Below are positions 1-6,288 of a stretch of 6,986 bases of DNA, piece by piece. The number at the start of each line of letters is the position of its first letter. The first letter of the stretch is position 1. The DNA comes from an uncultured Micrococcaceae bacterium. GTDB lineage: Bacteria; Actinomycetota; Actinomycetes; Actinomycetales; Micrococcaceae. The stretch lies in contig CALBOC010000007.1 of NCBI GenBank assembly GCA_937896705.1, forward strand, positions 1 to 6,986, given 5' to 3'. The notes under the pieces were generated by a model. It was not told the origin of the DNA, searched no databases, and saw nothing but the letters and a program-made list of their open reading frames with translations. The position numbers and the translations under genes were made by a program.

Positions 1-392
1 GAAATGCCCGTTGGGTCATCGAGTTCGCGGGAGGTCCGGACAATGTTTTCTGGGTGCTCCTTGTCAGGAGTCCAGAAGTTCATCTCGGTCAGCCAGTAGG
101 CTTCGTTGGTGATTTCATCCGAGAATCCGAAGTAGTTGAACGTTTCGACGGAGCGAGCTTGGATGCCATCAGCTTGGCCCAGCACGAGTCGACCATCACG
201 GCGCTCAATGATGCGTGTGTGGACATCCGGGTAAGACGACAAAGTGGCTGCCGTGGTCATGCCGGCAGGACCCGAGCCGACAATGAGCACGTCCATGGTG
301 TCGGGCAACTCGTCTGGACGGTTCAGGCCGGTGCCGGCGGCCGGTTGCACTCTCGGCTCGGTCGAGACATATCCGTGATGGTGAAATTTCAT
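1..392 (-). CDS. FAD-dependent aromatic hydroxylase, MobA/phenol 2-monooxygenase type, N-terminal part
   Basis: This is the first ~130 residues of a gene running leftward off the window. The family hydroxylates phenolic rings using NAD(P)H, O2 and bound FAD in the cytoplasm. Seen in the sequence: the protein starts MKFHHHGYVS, like the MQFHLNGF start I recall for 3-hydroxybenzoate 4-monooxygenase (MobA). The FAD-binding motif VGSGPAG lies at residues 38-44 (Gly39, Gly41, Gly44), with a ribose-binding Glu63 at the end of the second strand. A GQADGIQARSVE block follows at 72-83 and is typical of the MobA/phenol hydroxylase group. The start at 392 is chosen because AGGAG (398-402, complement) lies 5 nt before the ATG; a later in-frame ATG (residue 33) would leave out the family N-terminus. 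The gene is divergent from an iclR-type regulator. The substrate (3-hydroxybenzoate, phenol or a relative) cannot be settled because the substrate and C-terminal domains are outside the window. Confidence 0.88.
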   Translation of the reverse strand, partial: MKFHHHGYVSTEPRVQPAAGTGLNRPDELPDTMDVLIVGSGPAGMTTAATLSSYPDVHTRIIERRDGRLVLGQADGIQARSVETFNYFGFSDEITNEAYWLTEMNFWTPDKEHPENIVRTSRELDDPTGI

Positions 393-434
393 TCCAACTC
401 CTGTGCGGTTCGCATCGGACTCACAAAACCTGTA

Positions 435-471
435 TGTTCTATATTTGAACACGGTATTCATTTAGTGAACT
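435..471. promoter_or_regulatory. Tandem inverted repeats, likely IclR-type operators
   Basis: Two 17-bp sites share the form TRTTC-N7-GAACW: TGTTC-N7-GAACA at 435-451 and TATTC-N7-GAACT at 455-471. Their centres (443 and 463) are exactly 20 bp apart, about two helical turns, so two dimers would bind the same DNA face. They lie between the divergent hydroxylase and iclR-type genes, in an A/T-rich stretch where both promoters must be. IclR regulators commonly bind short palindromes in such divergent regions, often as two dimers. That this regulator binds here is inference. I could not place convincing -35/-10 pairs for either gene. Confidence 0.6.
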
Positions 472-522
472 ACTGTGTGTGAGCCTAGCCACTGCACCGC
501 TATTTGCCAAATCCCACCGTCG

Positions 523-527
523 AGGAG
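523..527 (+). promoter_or_regulatory. Ribosome binding site that decides the iclR-type start
   Basis: AGGAG at 523-527 is followed by 5 nt and then ATG at 533. The upstream in-frame GTG at 479 has no comparable site and would add 18 residues with no family resemblance, so 533 is preferred. Confidence 0.75.
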
Positions 528-532
528 CTCTC

Positions 533-1252
533 ATGTCTGAACCCACATCCGGCAGCCTGTCTTTGACGCTGTCCCGGGGTATCACGCTGCTGGAATACGT
601 GTGTGCAGTTGAAACCGCACCAAGCATCGGGCAGGTGGCCGAGCATCTGGGCGTGCATCGATCTGCCGCCTATCGTTTGCTGCGCACGCTCGAGGCTCAT
701 TACTTGGTGCGCCGAGACGAGGCCGGCAAAATTCATCCGGCTGCAGGTTTGACCAACCTGGCTCGCGGAGTCGAAAACTCGCTGCAAACCGTCGGCCTAC
801 CCGTGATGACCAAAATCGCCGACGCCCTGGAGATGTCGTGTTTCATCGCGGTGGCGCAAGGCACCGATTGCTTCACTCTGGTGACCGTCGAAGCGACCAC
901 TTCGCATGCGGTCACGCAACATCCCGGCACGCGTCACCATCTAGACCGTGGGGCACCGGGCATCGCGTTGCTGTCGGGACTGACCCAGCAGCAGCGCGAG
1001 GATCTTGCGGGTTTGGAGTTATCAGACAAGGTTCAGGCGCATCTCCGCCAGGCCGAGGTGAATGGCTATGCGACCTCGCACGACGAGGTCATTCCCGGAG
1101 TCGGTTCGGTTGCGGTCCCGCTGATGGCCGCCGGGCAGTTGCCGGCAGCCTTAGCGGTGGTCTACCCGCGTCAAGAAGTTGATGAGCAGCGCATTGCGGC
1201 CATGCTGCAAGATGGTGCCGAGACAATCCTTGACCGGCTTGGTCGTGCCTGA
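533..1252 (+). CDS. IclR-family transcriptional regulator
   Basis: A 239-residue DNA-binding regulator, slightly short for the family (about 240-280). Seen: an N-terminal winged helix-turn-helix at about residues 10-72 (SIGQVAEHLGVHRSAAYRLL, recognition helix about 42-53, wing near RRDEAGKIHP). An IclR effector-binding domain follows from about 85 to 235, with the block HLDRGAPGIALLSG (137-149) and the late block GYATSHDEVIPGVGSVAVPL (178-197) that mark this fold. Members usually bind aromatic acids or other small carboxylates and act as repressors or activators. The gene is divergent from a MobA-like hydroxylase, so control of that gene is the natural inference, with the tandem repeats at 435-471 as the probable target and possible autoregulation. 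The effector is unknown. The gene ends 39 bp before an aminotransferase gene on the same strand. Confidence 0.9.
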   Translation: MSEPTSGSLSLTLSRGITLLEYVCAVETAPSIGQVAEHLGVHRSAAYRLLRTLEAHYLVRRDEAGKIHPAAGLTNLARGVENSLQTVGLPVMTKIADALEMSCFIAVAQGTDCFTLVTVEATTSHAVTQHPGTRHHLDRGAPGIALLSGLTQQQREDLAGLELSDKVQAHLRQAEVNGYATSHDEVIPGVGSVAVPLMAAGQLPAALAVVYPRQEVDEQRIAAMLQDGAETILDRLGRA

Positions 1253-1257
1253 TGATG

Positions 1258-1269
1258 CCGGGCTCCCGG
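1258..1269. repeat. Short inverted repeat just after the iclR-type stop
   Basis: CCGGG-CT-CCCGG begins 5 bp after the TGA of the iclR-type gene. The arms are 5 bp, the loop is very tight and no T-run follows, so it is at best a weak pause or terminator-like hairpin. Confidence 0.3.
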
Positions 1270-1275
1270 TTGGCT

Positions 1276-1291
1276 CGCTAGACTAGCGCTT
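1276..1291 (+). promoter_or_regulatory. Candidate leaderless promoter inside a palindrome (aminotransferase gene)
   Basis: TAGACT at 1279-1284 fits the actinobacterial -10 pattern TANNNT and ends 7 nt before the ATG at 1292, the spacing expected when transcription starts at the A of the start codon. No Shine-Dalgarno sequence precedes this ATG, which agrees with leaderless translation. The -10 is embedded in the perfect palindrome CGCTAG-A-CTAGCG (1276-1288), which could be an operator or chance. No good -35 is seen. Confidence 0.5.
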
Positions 1292-2404
1292 ATGGATTCT
1301 TCTGCTATCACGCCACGTTCCGTGTTGGAAACCTTGCCCGCCTACCAGGCCGGCAAGCCTCCGGCAGCCACGCCCGGGCTGACCTCCTACAAACTTGCAT
1401 CGAATGAAAACCCGTATGCCCCGATTCAGGCGGCCACCGATGCGATCGTGCAGGCAGCCACCGCGGCGTCGGTACAGCGGTACCCCGAGACCACCTACGC
1501 GCAATTACGCGAACTGATCAGCGAAACCTATCAGGTGCCCTTCAACGACATCACCGTTGGCGCGGGCTCGCTAGGCGTCCTCACCGCGCTGGTCCAGACG
1601 TTTGCCGGAACCAACGATGACGGTGTCCACGATGAAGTCATCATTCCGTGGCGCTCCTTTGAGGCCTATCCCATTGTCATCCGCACGGCCGGCGCGCGTG
1701 ACGTCATGGTCCCGCTGCAGGACACCGGTGAGCTGGACTTAGAGGCCATGTTCGAGGCCATTACCGACCGCACACGCATGATTATGCTGTGCACCCCGAA
1801 TAACCCAACCGGTGCGGTGTTGAGCACCCAGGCGGTCCGCGATTTCATGGCCCGGGTACCGTCCAATATTTTGGTCATAATCGATGAGGCCTATATCGAA
1901 TTTATCCGCGACGAAGATGCCGTCGATGGGCTGGCGATGTATCGCGACTATCCCAACGTTGCGGTGCTGCGGACGTTTTCCAAAGCACACGGGTTGGCCA
2001 ATCTGCGCATCGGCTATGGCATCGCGCAACCAGAAATTTCGCAGCCATTAAAAGTCATCCATCCGCCGTTTGCGACCTCCAGCCTTGCCGAGCAGGCGGC
2101 GCATGCCTCGTTGTCGCACCTAGACGAGGTCCTAGCCAATACCGACCAGGTCGTCACGGAGCGAGCGCGAGTCTGGGAAGCGCTGGACGAGCTCGGATAT
2201 ACGCCCCCGGCCAGCCAAGCAAACTTCGTCTGGTTGCCACTCGGGGAGCTGGCTCAACCGTTCGCGGATGCCTGCGGAGCGCAAGCGCTCTCGGTGCGAG
2301 CGTTTCACCCCGAGGGCGTGCGAGTGTCGATCGGCGAAGTCGAGGCCAACGATCGACTCATCGAGGTGGCCACCGCCTTCGCCGAACAACGCCTGAACCG
2401 TTAG
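1292..2404 (+). CDS. hisC: HisC/Pat-type PLP aminotransferase (histidinol-phosphate or aromatic amino acid)
   Basis: A 370-residue class I/II fold aminotransferase, full length for the HisC family. It moves an amino group between an amino acid (or histidinol phosphate) and a 2-oxoacid using pyridoxal phosphate in the cytoplasm. Seen: the N-terminal substrate-site motif KLASNENPYAP (34-44), the PLP-ring motif CTPNNPTG (167-174, Asn171), DEAYIEF (198-204) with Asp198 for the PLP nitrogen, the Schiff-base lysine in TFSKAHGLANLRIGYG (228-243, Lys231), Arg239, and a C-terminal carboxylate-binding arginine in GVRVSIG (342-348, Arg344). No other his gene is nearby. Its neighbours are a DadA-like dehydrogenase and a branched-chain-type 2-oxoacid dehydrogenase, so a catabolic or aromatic aminotransferase (Pat/HisC2) is at least as likely as a role in histidine synthesis. 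The start has no ribosome binding site and appears leaderless. Its stop overlaps that of the convergent dadA-like gene by 4 bp. Confidence 0.88.
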   Translation: MDSSAITPRSVLETLPAYQAGKPPAATPGLTSYKLASNENPYAPIQAATDAIVQAATAASVQRYPETTYAQLRELISETYQVPFNDITVGAGSLGVLTALVQTFAGTNDDGVHDEVIIPWRSFEAYPIVIRTAGARDVMVPLQDTGELDLEAMFEAITDRTRMIMLCTPNNPTGAVLSTQAVRDFMARVPSNILVIIDEAYIEFIRDEDAVDGLAMYRDYPNVAVLRTFSKAHGLANLRIGYGIAQPEISQPLKVIHPPFATSSLAEQAAHASLSHLDEVLANTDQVVTERARVWEALDELGYTPPASQANFVWLPLGELAQPFADACGAQALSVRAFHPEGVRVSIGEVEANDRLIEVATAFAEQRLNR

Positions 2405-3660
2405 AGCGAGAAGGGTCGCATATCGACTTCGGCGCCCGCAACGATGCCGGGTTTGCCGTCGACCATCGAGGCCACAATTTCGGCGGTGACCGGCCCCAGG
2501 GACAGGCCGTGCATATTATGTCCGGTGGCGACGATGACATTCGGTGCGGATTTGAGTGGCGAAATAATCGGCAGACCGGTCGGCGTCATCGGGCGCGGGC
2601 CGGTCCACTCGTTGTAGCGCGGCTTATCGGCAATCCCCTTGATGAACGCGGAGGCCTGGGACGCCAGATGATGGATGCGCTGTGGTTCGAACTTTTCGAC
2701 CTCGGTCGAAAAGTCCATCAGTCCGACCACCCGCAGTTCCCCTGAGATCGGGACCCCGATGGTTTTGCGATCGATCGAGGCGACGAGATACCCCGGCAGA
2801 CGGTCGGGCTGGACGTGGTAGGAGTAACCGGTTCCGGAGGTGACCCAGGTGGTCCGGGTGGCTTCAAGTCCTTTGATTTTCGGGGTGGTCCAGGCGCCGG
2901 TGGCAACCACGGCCCGATCGAAGCCCAATTCGGTTTCCCCGTTTGCATTGCGCAGCGTGGCCTTATGGCTCTCGATGGCCACCAGCTCGGTGTCCTCAAG
3001 AATCTGGGCGCCATAGTCAAGCAGTTTGGCGTGCAATTCGTCGACGAAAATATTCGGATCGATGTAGCGTTCGGTGGGTGCTAAGAAGCCGGCCCGAACG
3101 TGCTCATCGAGGACCGGTTCGAACTCGTGCAGATCGCCGTCGAGCATAATCTGGCCGGGGCGCTCCTGACCGAGCATGTCGGCGCGCGCCACCTGATTGT
3201 CGCGGAACACCTGCAGCGCATCGACAGACACGTGAGTATTCAGGAAACCGTACCCACCACCGGCAAGCGAGATACCGTCCTGGTGATAAGAATCGAACGC
3301 CGCAAAGGCACCGCGCGCGAGCTGATCGAGATCGCGAGTGTTCTTCCGGACTTTGGAAGGCATGGTGTTATACACAAACCCCGCGCCGAACGCGGATAAC
3401 AACGGTGTAGAGAGCGGGGAGATATTGAGATAGTGCCGACGCGTGGTGAGCCCTTTGACGATTTCCGTCAGCTGTTCAGGTTGAGGCATCGGCGTGACTT
3501 GAATCGGCGTGATCTCTCCGGCGTTGCCGCGAGCCGCGCCCGAGCCGACCTTGTCTTTATCAATGAGCGTCACACGGTGACCCGCTCGAGCCAGTGAATA
3601 GGCGGTGCATAAGCCAATCAGGCCTGCGCCCGCTACTAGAACATCCTTCGAAGCGGCCAT
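2401..3660 (-). CDS. dadA: FAD-dependent D-amino acid dehydrogenase (DadA-like oxidoreductase)
   Basis: A 419-residue protein of the DAO/DadA flavoprotein family (E. coli DadA is about 432). DadA oxidises D-amino acids to 2-oxoacids and ammonia, passing electrons to the respiratory chain from the inner face of the membrane. Seen: dinucleotide-binding motif GAGLIG (11-16) with Asp34 closing the second strand; GNAGEITP (45-52), like the NAGQISPG block of DadA; WTGPRPMTPTGLP (352-364), matching the WTGLRPMTPDGTP block; and ATGHNMHGLSLGP (378-390), the C-terminal FAD-contact region. No signal peptide or membrane segment is evident. The start at 3660 is supported by GGAAGGAT (complement of 3667-3674). 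Glycine/sarcosine oxidase-like activity is a possible alternative. Its stop (2401-2403) overlaps that of the aminotransferase, and it is divergent from the bkd operon. A perfect inverted repeat lies within it at 2691-2714. Confidence 0.85.
   Translation of the reverse strand: MAASKDVLVAGAGLIGLCTAYSLARAGHRVTLIDKDKVGSGAARGNAGEITPIQVTPMPQPEQLTEIVKGLTTRRHYLNISPLSTPLLSAFGAGFVYNTMPSKVRKNTRDLDQLARGAFAAFDSYHQDGISLAGGGYGFLNTHVSVDALQVFRDNQVARADMLGQERPGQIMLDGDLHEFEPVLDEHVRAGFLAPTERYIDPNIFVDELHAKLLDYGAQILEDTELVAIESHKATLRNANGETELGFDRAVVATGAWTTPKIKGLEATRTTWVTSGTGYSYHVQPDRLPGYLVASIDRKTIGVPISGELRVVGLMDFSTEVEKFEPQRIHHLASQASAFIKGIADKPRYNEWTGPRPMTPTGLPIISPLKSAPNVIVATGHNMHGLSLGPVTAEIVASMVDGKPGIVAGAEVDMRPFSL
2691..2714. 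repeat. Perfect inverted repeat with 11-bp arms inside dadA
   Basis: The left arm 2691-2701 (ACTTTTCGACC) and right arm 2704-2714 (GGTCGAAAAGT) are exact reverse complements separated by only TC. The repeat encodes DFSTEVEKF of the DadA-like protein. The DNA could extrude a cruciform or the mRNA form a hairpin (tight loop of four or so bases once the inner pairs open). No T-run follows, so it is not an obvious intrinsic terminator. Function is unknown. Confidence 0.7.
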
Positions 3661-3699
3661 TACGCCATCCTTCCACGTTGAAGAAGCAATCTTGTCTCG

Positions 3700-3705
3700 A
3701 GTCTA
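3700..3705 (-). promoter_or_regulatory. Candidate -10 element for dadA
   Basis: On the minus strand TAGACT (complement of 3700-3705) fits TANNNT and would give a leader of roughly 30-35 nt including the GGAAGGAT ribosome binding site. A good -35 is not visible 16-18 bp upstream, so this is a weak call. Confidence 0.3.
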
Positions 3706-3963
3706 CAAACTTCCTCAGCTGACTACGAATAGGGCAATGACGGTCCAGACACGGATTATGAAGAATTATTTGCAATGACTTCCAACACGTTTCGTCGAAA
3801 GCGTCACACTCGGCGCGTTGGTGGAAAATTTCCAGTATCTGTACGGCGGCACCTAGCTAGCGCTGCCGGGCATCGTTGCGGTAGTGCAGGTGTGGCTCTT
3901 TCCCCGCGTTACTGCGCTAAATGCACGTCTGACCAGCGCGTGCCGACGTCGTCCAGGATGCTA

Positions 3964-3989
3964 TACACCCGACCAGTGCATGGGGTGTA
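3964..3989. promoter_or_regulatory. Inverted repeat TACACCC-N12-GGGTGTA, possible operator upstream of the bkd operon
   Basis: Arms 3964-3970 and 3983-3989 are perfect 7-bp reverse complements, with centres 19 bp apart (about two helical turns). The right arm overlaps TACAAT (3988-3993), a possible -10 for the operon starting at 4115. The arrangement would suit a dimeric repressor of the operon, but neither the regulator nor the promoter is shown. Confidence 0.35.
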
Positions 3990-4114
3990 CAATACATGTG
4001 ACTAGCCTCACGAATGCCCGCCACCATTGGGTACGATGGAGGTAAGTCCTGCAAGTCGCGGCGCCTATTCTGACCCGAAGCGGCGTCGCCTGTCTCTCAC
4101 CAGGAGAAGCGAAT

Positions 4115-5260
4115 ATGTCTACTATTTCGTCCCCGACCGGACATCAACTTCCTGAAGAAGCAATTGGCGTTCTCTCGGCCGACGGGTTCATCGATCCCAC
4201 CGACGCCGCAAAAGATTTTATTGATGATGCCACCGCCATTGGACACGAGCGAGTGGCTGAAATGTATCGGCTCATGGCCCACACCCGCCGTCTGGACACC
4301 GAAGGTGTCAACCTCCAGCGTCAAGGTGAACTAGTGCTCTGGACCCCCTCGGTGGGACAAGAAGCAGCCCAGGCCGGTGTGGTGACCGCCCTGGAAGACC
4401 GCGACTGGATCTTCCCAACCTACCGCGAGCACGTCATGGCCCGAGGCCGCGGCATTCCTGACGAATACGTCTTCGATTTCTTCCGCGGGGCAGTTCATGG
4501 CGGCTGGAACCCCAACGAATACAACATGCAGCCCTACACCGTGGTGTTGGCGGCCCAAGTCCCGCACGCCGTGGGATACGGCTGGGGTATCGCCCAGCAG
4601 CAACGCGGCTGGACCGACGCCCGGCGCAAAGCAGAAGGCCGGGTGGCCATCGCATGCTTCGGTGACGGCGCCTCAACCGAAGGCGATATCCACGAAGCCA
4701 TGGTCTTTGCGGCATCCTTCGACACCCCGGTGGTGTTCTTCATCCAGAACAACTACTGGGCGATCTCGACTCCATTTGAAGTCCAATCCAAGGTGCCATT
4801 GTTCAAACGCGCTCAAGGGTATGGTTTTGATGGTTTCGCCGTCGACGGCAACGACCCCATCGCCACCGCAGCCGTCATGGACCGGGCCGTGGATCATGCA
4901 CGTCGCGGTGGGGGACCGGTGCTGGTTGAAGCCCACACCTACCGGATGGGTGCCCACACGACCGCCGATGACCCGACCAAATACCGCACCAAAGAAGAAG
5001 AACAAGCCCACGCCCAGGCTGACCCGATGGTCCGAACCGAAGCGTACCTGCGCCGCCGGTTCGATTACGGTGACGCGTTCTTCACCGAGGTCGCAGAAGA
5101 AGGCGACCAGCTTGCCACCAACCTGCGAAACAACATCATCGATGCCCCAGACACCGTCTCGCTGCGGGAAAAATTTGATCTAGTCTACGCCGAAGAACAC
5201 TCGCTTGTTGAGTCTCAGGCCGCGGCATTTGATCGCTGGATGGAGGACGAGGACGCGTGA
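4115..5260 (+). CDS. bkdA: Branched-chain 2-oxoacid (or pyruvate) dehydrogenase E1 component, alpha subunit
   Basis: The 381-residue alpha chain of a heterotetrameric E1. With the beta chain it decarboxylates a 2-oxoacid on thiamine diphosphate and passes the acyl group to the lipoyl arm of E2. Seen: VNLQRQGELVLWTPSVGQEAAQ (65-86), the substrate-channel block; FPTYREH (100-106); the thiamine-diphosphate motif from GDGASTEGD (183-191) to QNNYWAIS (211-218); and the loop YRMGAHTTADDPTKYR (276-291) near the active site. The match with mycobacterial BkdA (GELALYTPCRGQEAAQ, TADDPTRYR) is close from memory. Such proteins are often annotated pdhA. Because actinobacteria generally use the single-chain AceE for pyruvate, a branched-chain role is favoured, but specificity is not visible in the sequence. 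AGGAGA (4102-4107) lies 7 nt before the ATG. It is first in the operon, and its stop overlaps the beta start (GTGA). Confidence 0.9.
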   Translation: MSTISSPTGHQLPEEAIGVLSADGFIDPTDAAKDFIDDATAIGHERVAEMYRLMAHTRRLDTEGVNLQRQGELVLWTPSVGQEAAQAGVVTALEDRDWIFPTYREHVMARGRGIPDEYVFDFFRGAVHGGWNPNEYNMQPYTVVLAAQVPHAVGYGWGIAQQQRGWTDARRKAEGRVAIACFGDGASTEGDIHEAMVFAASFDTPVVFFIQNNYWAISTPFEVQSKVPLFKRAQGYGFDGFAVDGNDPIATAAVMDRAVDHARRGGGPVLVEAHTYRMGAHTTADDPTKYRTKEEEQAHAQADPMVRTEAYLRRRFDYGDAFFTEVAEEGDQLATNLRNNIIDAPDTVSLREKFDLVYAEEHSLVESQAAAFDRWMEDEDA

Positions 5261-6264
5261 CCACAGTATTTGATGAAGTCGCATCGGGTACTCAAAAGCT
5301 CACGATCGGCCAAGCCGTCAACCGCGCCCTGGGGGACGAGCTGGCGTCCGATGACTCGGTGTTGCTCCAGGGCGAAGACATTGGCGCCCTCGGCGGGGTC
5401 TACCGGGTCACCGAAGGACTTGCGGCCAGATTCGGTTCTGACCGGGTGGTGGATGCGCCGCTGGGTGAATCCGGCATCGTCGGCACCTCCATCGGACTGG
5501 CCCAAGCGGGTTTCCGCCCCGTGGCAGAGATTCAGTTCGACGGGTTTGTGTACCCGGCGTTTGACCAGATCGTCTCGCAGCTGGCCAAGATGCACTCCCG
5601 GTTCCGCGGTGCCCAACAGTTTCCGGTGACCATTCGCCTGCCCTATGGCGGTGGCATCGGCTCGGTCGAACACCACAGCGAATCCCCCGAAGTGTACTTC
5701 GCTCACACAGCCGGTCTGAAAGTCGTCACCTACTCCAACGCTCATGACGCCTACTGGGTCACCCGGGCGGCGATCCAATCGGCCGATCCGATCATGTTAT
5801 TGGAGCCCAAAAAGCATTACTTTGTGCGCGGTGAGGTCAACTTCGATCAACCGGTCGACAACCCATTCGCCACGGTCGAAGTGCGCCCCGGCAAAGACGC
5901 GACCCTGATGGCCTGGGGCCCGCAAGTCGCCACCGCCCTGGCGGCGGCCAAAGCCGGCGAAGAAGACGGATACGACCTGCAGGTGTTGGACATCCGCGGC
6001 TTATCGCCGCTGGATATGGCCACCATCGCCGAAGCGGTGCAAACCACCGGGCGAGCCATCATCATCCACGAGGCTTCCACGTTTGCCGGGTTCGGAGCGG
6101 AAATCTCGGCCGGACTCATGGAGCACGCGTTTTTGAGTCTCGAAGCGCCGGTGCAGCGCGTGGGCGGCTACCACATGCCGTACCCGCCGTCGCGGCTGGA
6201 ACACGACTATCTGCCCTCGGTGGATCGGGTCCTGGACGCCGTGGACGAAACCTTCACCTACTAA
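5257..6264 (+). CDS. bkdB: Branched-chain 2-oxoacid (or pyruvate) dehydrogenase E1 component, beta subunit
   Basis: The 335-residue beta chain of E1, full length for the family (about 325-350). It completes the thiamine-diphosphate site and contacts E2. Seen: the transketolase-like pyrimidine-binding domain at about 14-190 with LLQGEDIGALGGVYRVT (36-52), APLGESGIVG (67-76, where Glu71 is the conserved glutamate that activates the thiamine ring), EIQFDGFVYPAFDQI (91-105) and GGIGSVEHHSESPEVYFAH (132-150). The C-terminal transketolase domain spans about 205-330, with LDIRGLSPLD (244-253) and HEASTFAGFGAEI (271-283). Translation starts at GTG 5257, overlapping the alpha stop by 4 bp, which points to coupled translation. 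GGAGG at 5242-5246 lies 10 nt upstream within the alpha gene. The E2 gene follows after 21 bp. In other nomenclatures this gene is pdhB. Confidence 0.92.
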   Translation: MTTVFDEVASGTQKLTIGQAVNRALGDELASDDSVLLQGEDIGALGGVYRVTEGLAARFGSDRVVDAPLGESGIVGTSIGLAQAGFRPVAEIQFDGFVYPAFDQIVSQLAKMHSRFRGAQQFPVTIRLPYGGGIGSVEHHSESPEVYFAHTAGLKVVTYSNAHDAYWVTRAAIQSADPIMLLEPKKHYFVRGEVNFDQPVDNPFATVEVRPGKDATLMAWGPQVATALAAAKAGEEDGYDLQVLDIRGLSPLDMATIAEAVQTTGRAIIIHEASTFAGFGAEISAGLMEHAFLSLEAPVQRVGGYHMPYPPSRLEHDYLPSVDRVLDAVDETFTY

Positions 6265-6273
6265 ACGCCGCGC

Positions 6274-6288
6274 AAGGAGCACACATTG
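6274..6288 (+). promoter_or_regulatory. Ribosome binding site and TTG start of the E2 gene
   Basis: AAGGAG at 6274-6279 is followed by 6 nt and then TTG at 6286. The next residues, KIFTLPDVGEGLTE, are the expected beginning of a lipoyl domain, and there is no in-frame ATG or GTG between the bkdB stop and this point. TTG is therefore the start. Confidence 0.8.

Larger units (their letters stand above)
3661..4114. other. Divergent intergenic region between dadA and the bkd operon
   Basis: About 450 bp without a convincing gene, tRNA or mobile element. An open frame at 3775-4005 (76 codons) has no ribosome binding site and a low-complexity, Arg/Ser-rich translation, so I do not call it. The region must carry the leftward dadA promoter and the rightward bkd promoter. 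It contains an A/T-rich island at 3755-3776 (18 of 22 bases A/T) unlike the surrounding DNA, an 8-bp direct repeat GCAATGAC (3734-3741 and 3772-3779) that may be chance, CTAGCTAG at 3853-3860, and an inverted repeat at 3964-3989. The length is more than two simple promoters need, which leaves room for regulator binding or an unrecognised small RNA. Confidence 0.6.

Noticed and set aside
54..482. 142-codon plus-strand frame at the left edge
   Set aside because: Antisense to the hydroxylase, whose translation shows clear FAD-binding motifs; it also runs across the operator region.
479..532. Upstream GTG start that would extend the IclR-type protein by 18 residues
   Set aside because: It lacks a ribosome binding site, whereas the ATG at 533 has AGGAG at ideal spacing and gives a normal family N-terminus.
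2684..2690. GGTTCGA, resembling a tRNA T-loop
   Set aside because: No cloverleaf partner arms around it, and it is explained as coding sequence (EKFEP) of the DadA-like protein.
3734..3779. Direct repeat GCAATGAC 38 bp apart
   Set aside because: An 8-bp repeat is expected by chance in a region of this length.
3782..3856. Short frame reading FVESVTLGALVENFQYLYGGT before a TAG, protein-like at first sight
   Set aside because: Only about 25 codons, with a TGA at its upstream end and no recognisable family; it could be a gene remnant, but the evidence is too thin.
3775..4005. 76-codon open frame in the dadA-bkdA gap
   Set aside because: No ribosome binding site, a biased Arg/Ser/Thr-rich translation without family resemblance, and a position over the probable promoter region.
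4497..5183. Long open frame (228 codons) on the plus strand
   Set aside because: Alternate-frame shadow of bkdA, with a Thr/Pro/Ser-rich low-complexity translation.
5215..5778. Long open frame (187 codons) on the minus strand
   Set aside because: Antisense shadow of bkdB caused by high GC at third positions; no start signal or family motif.
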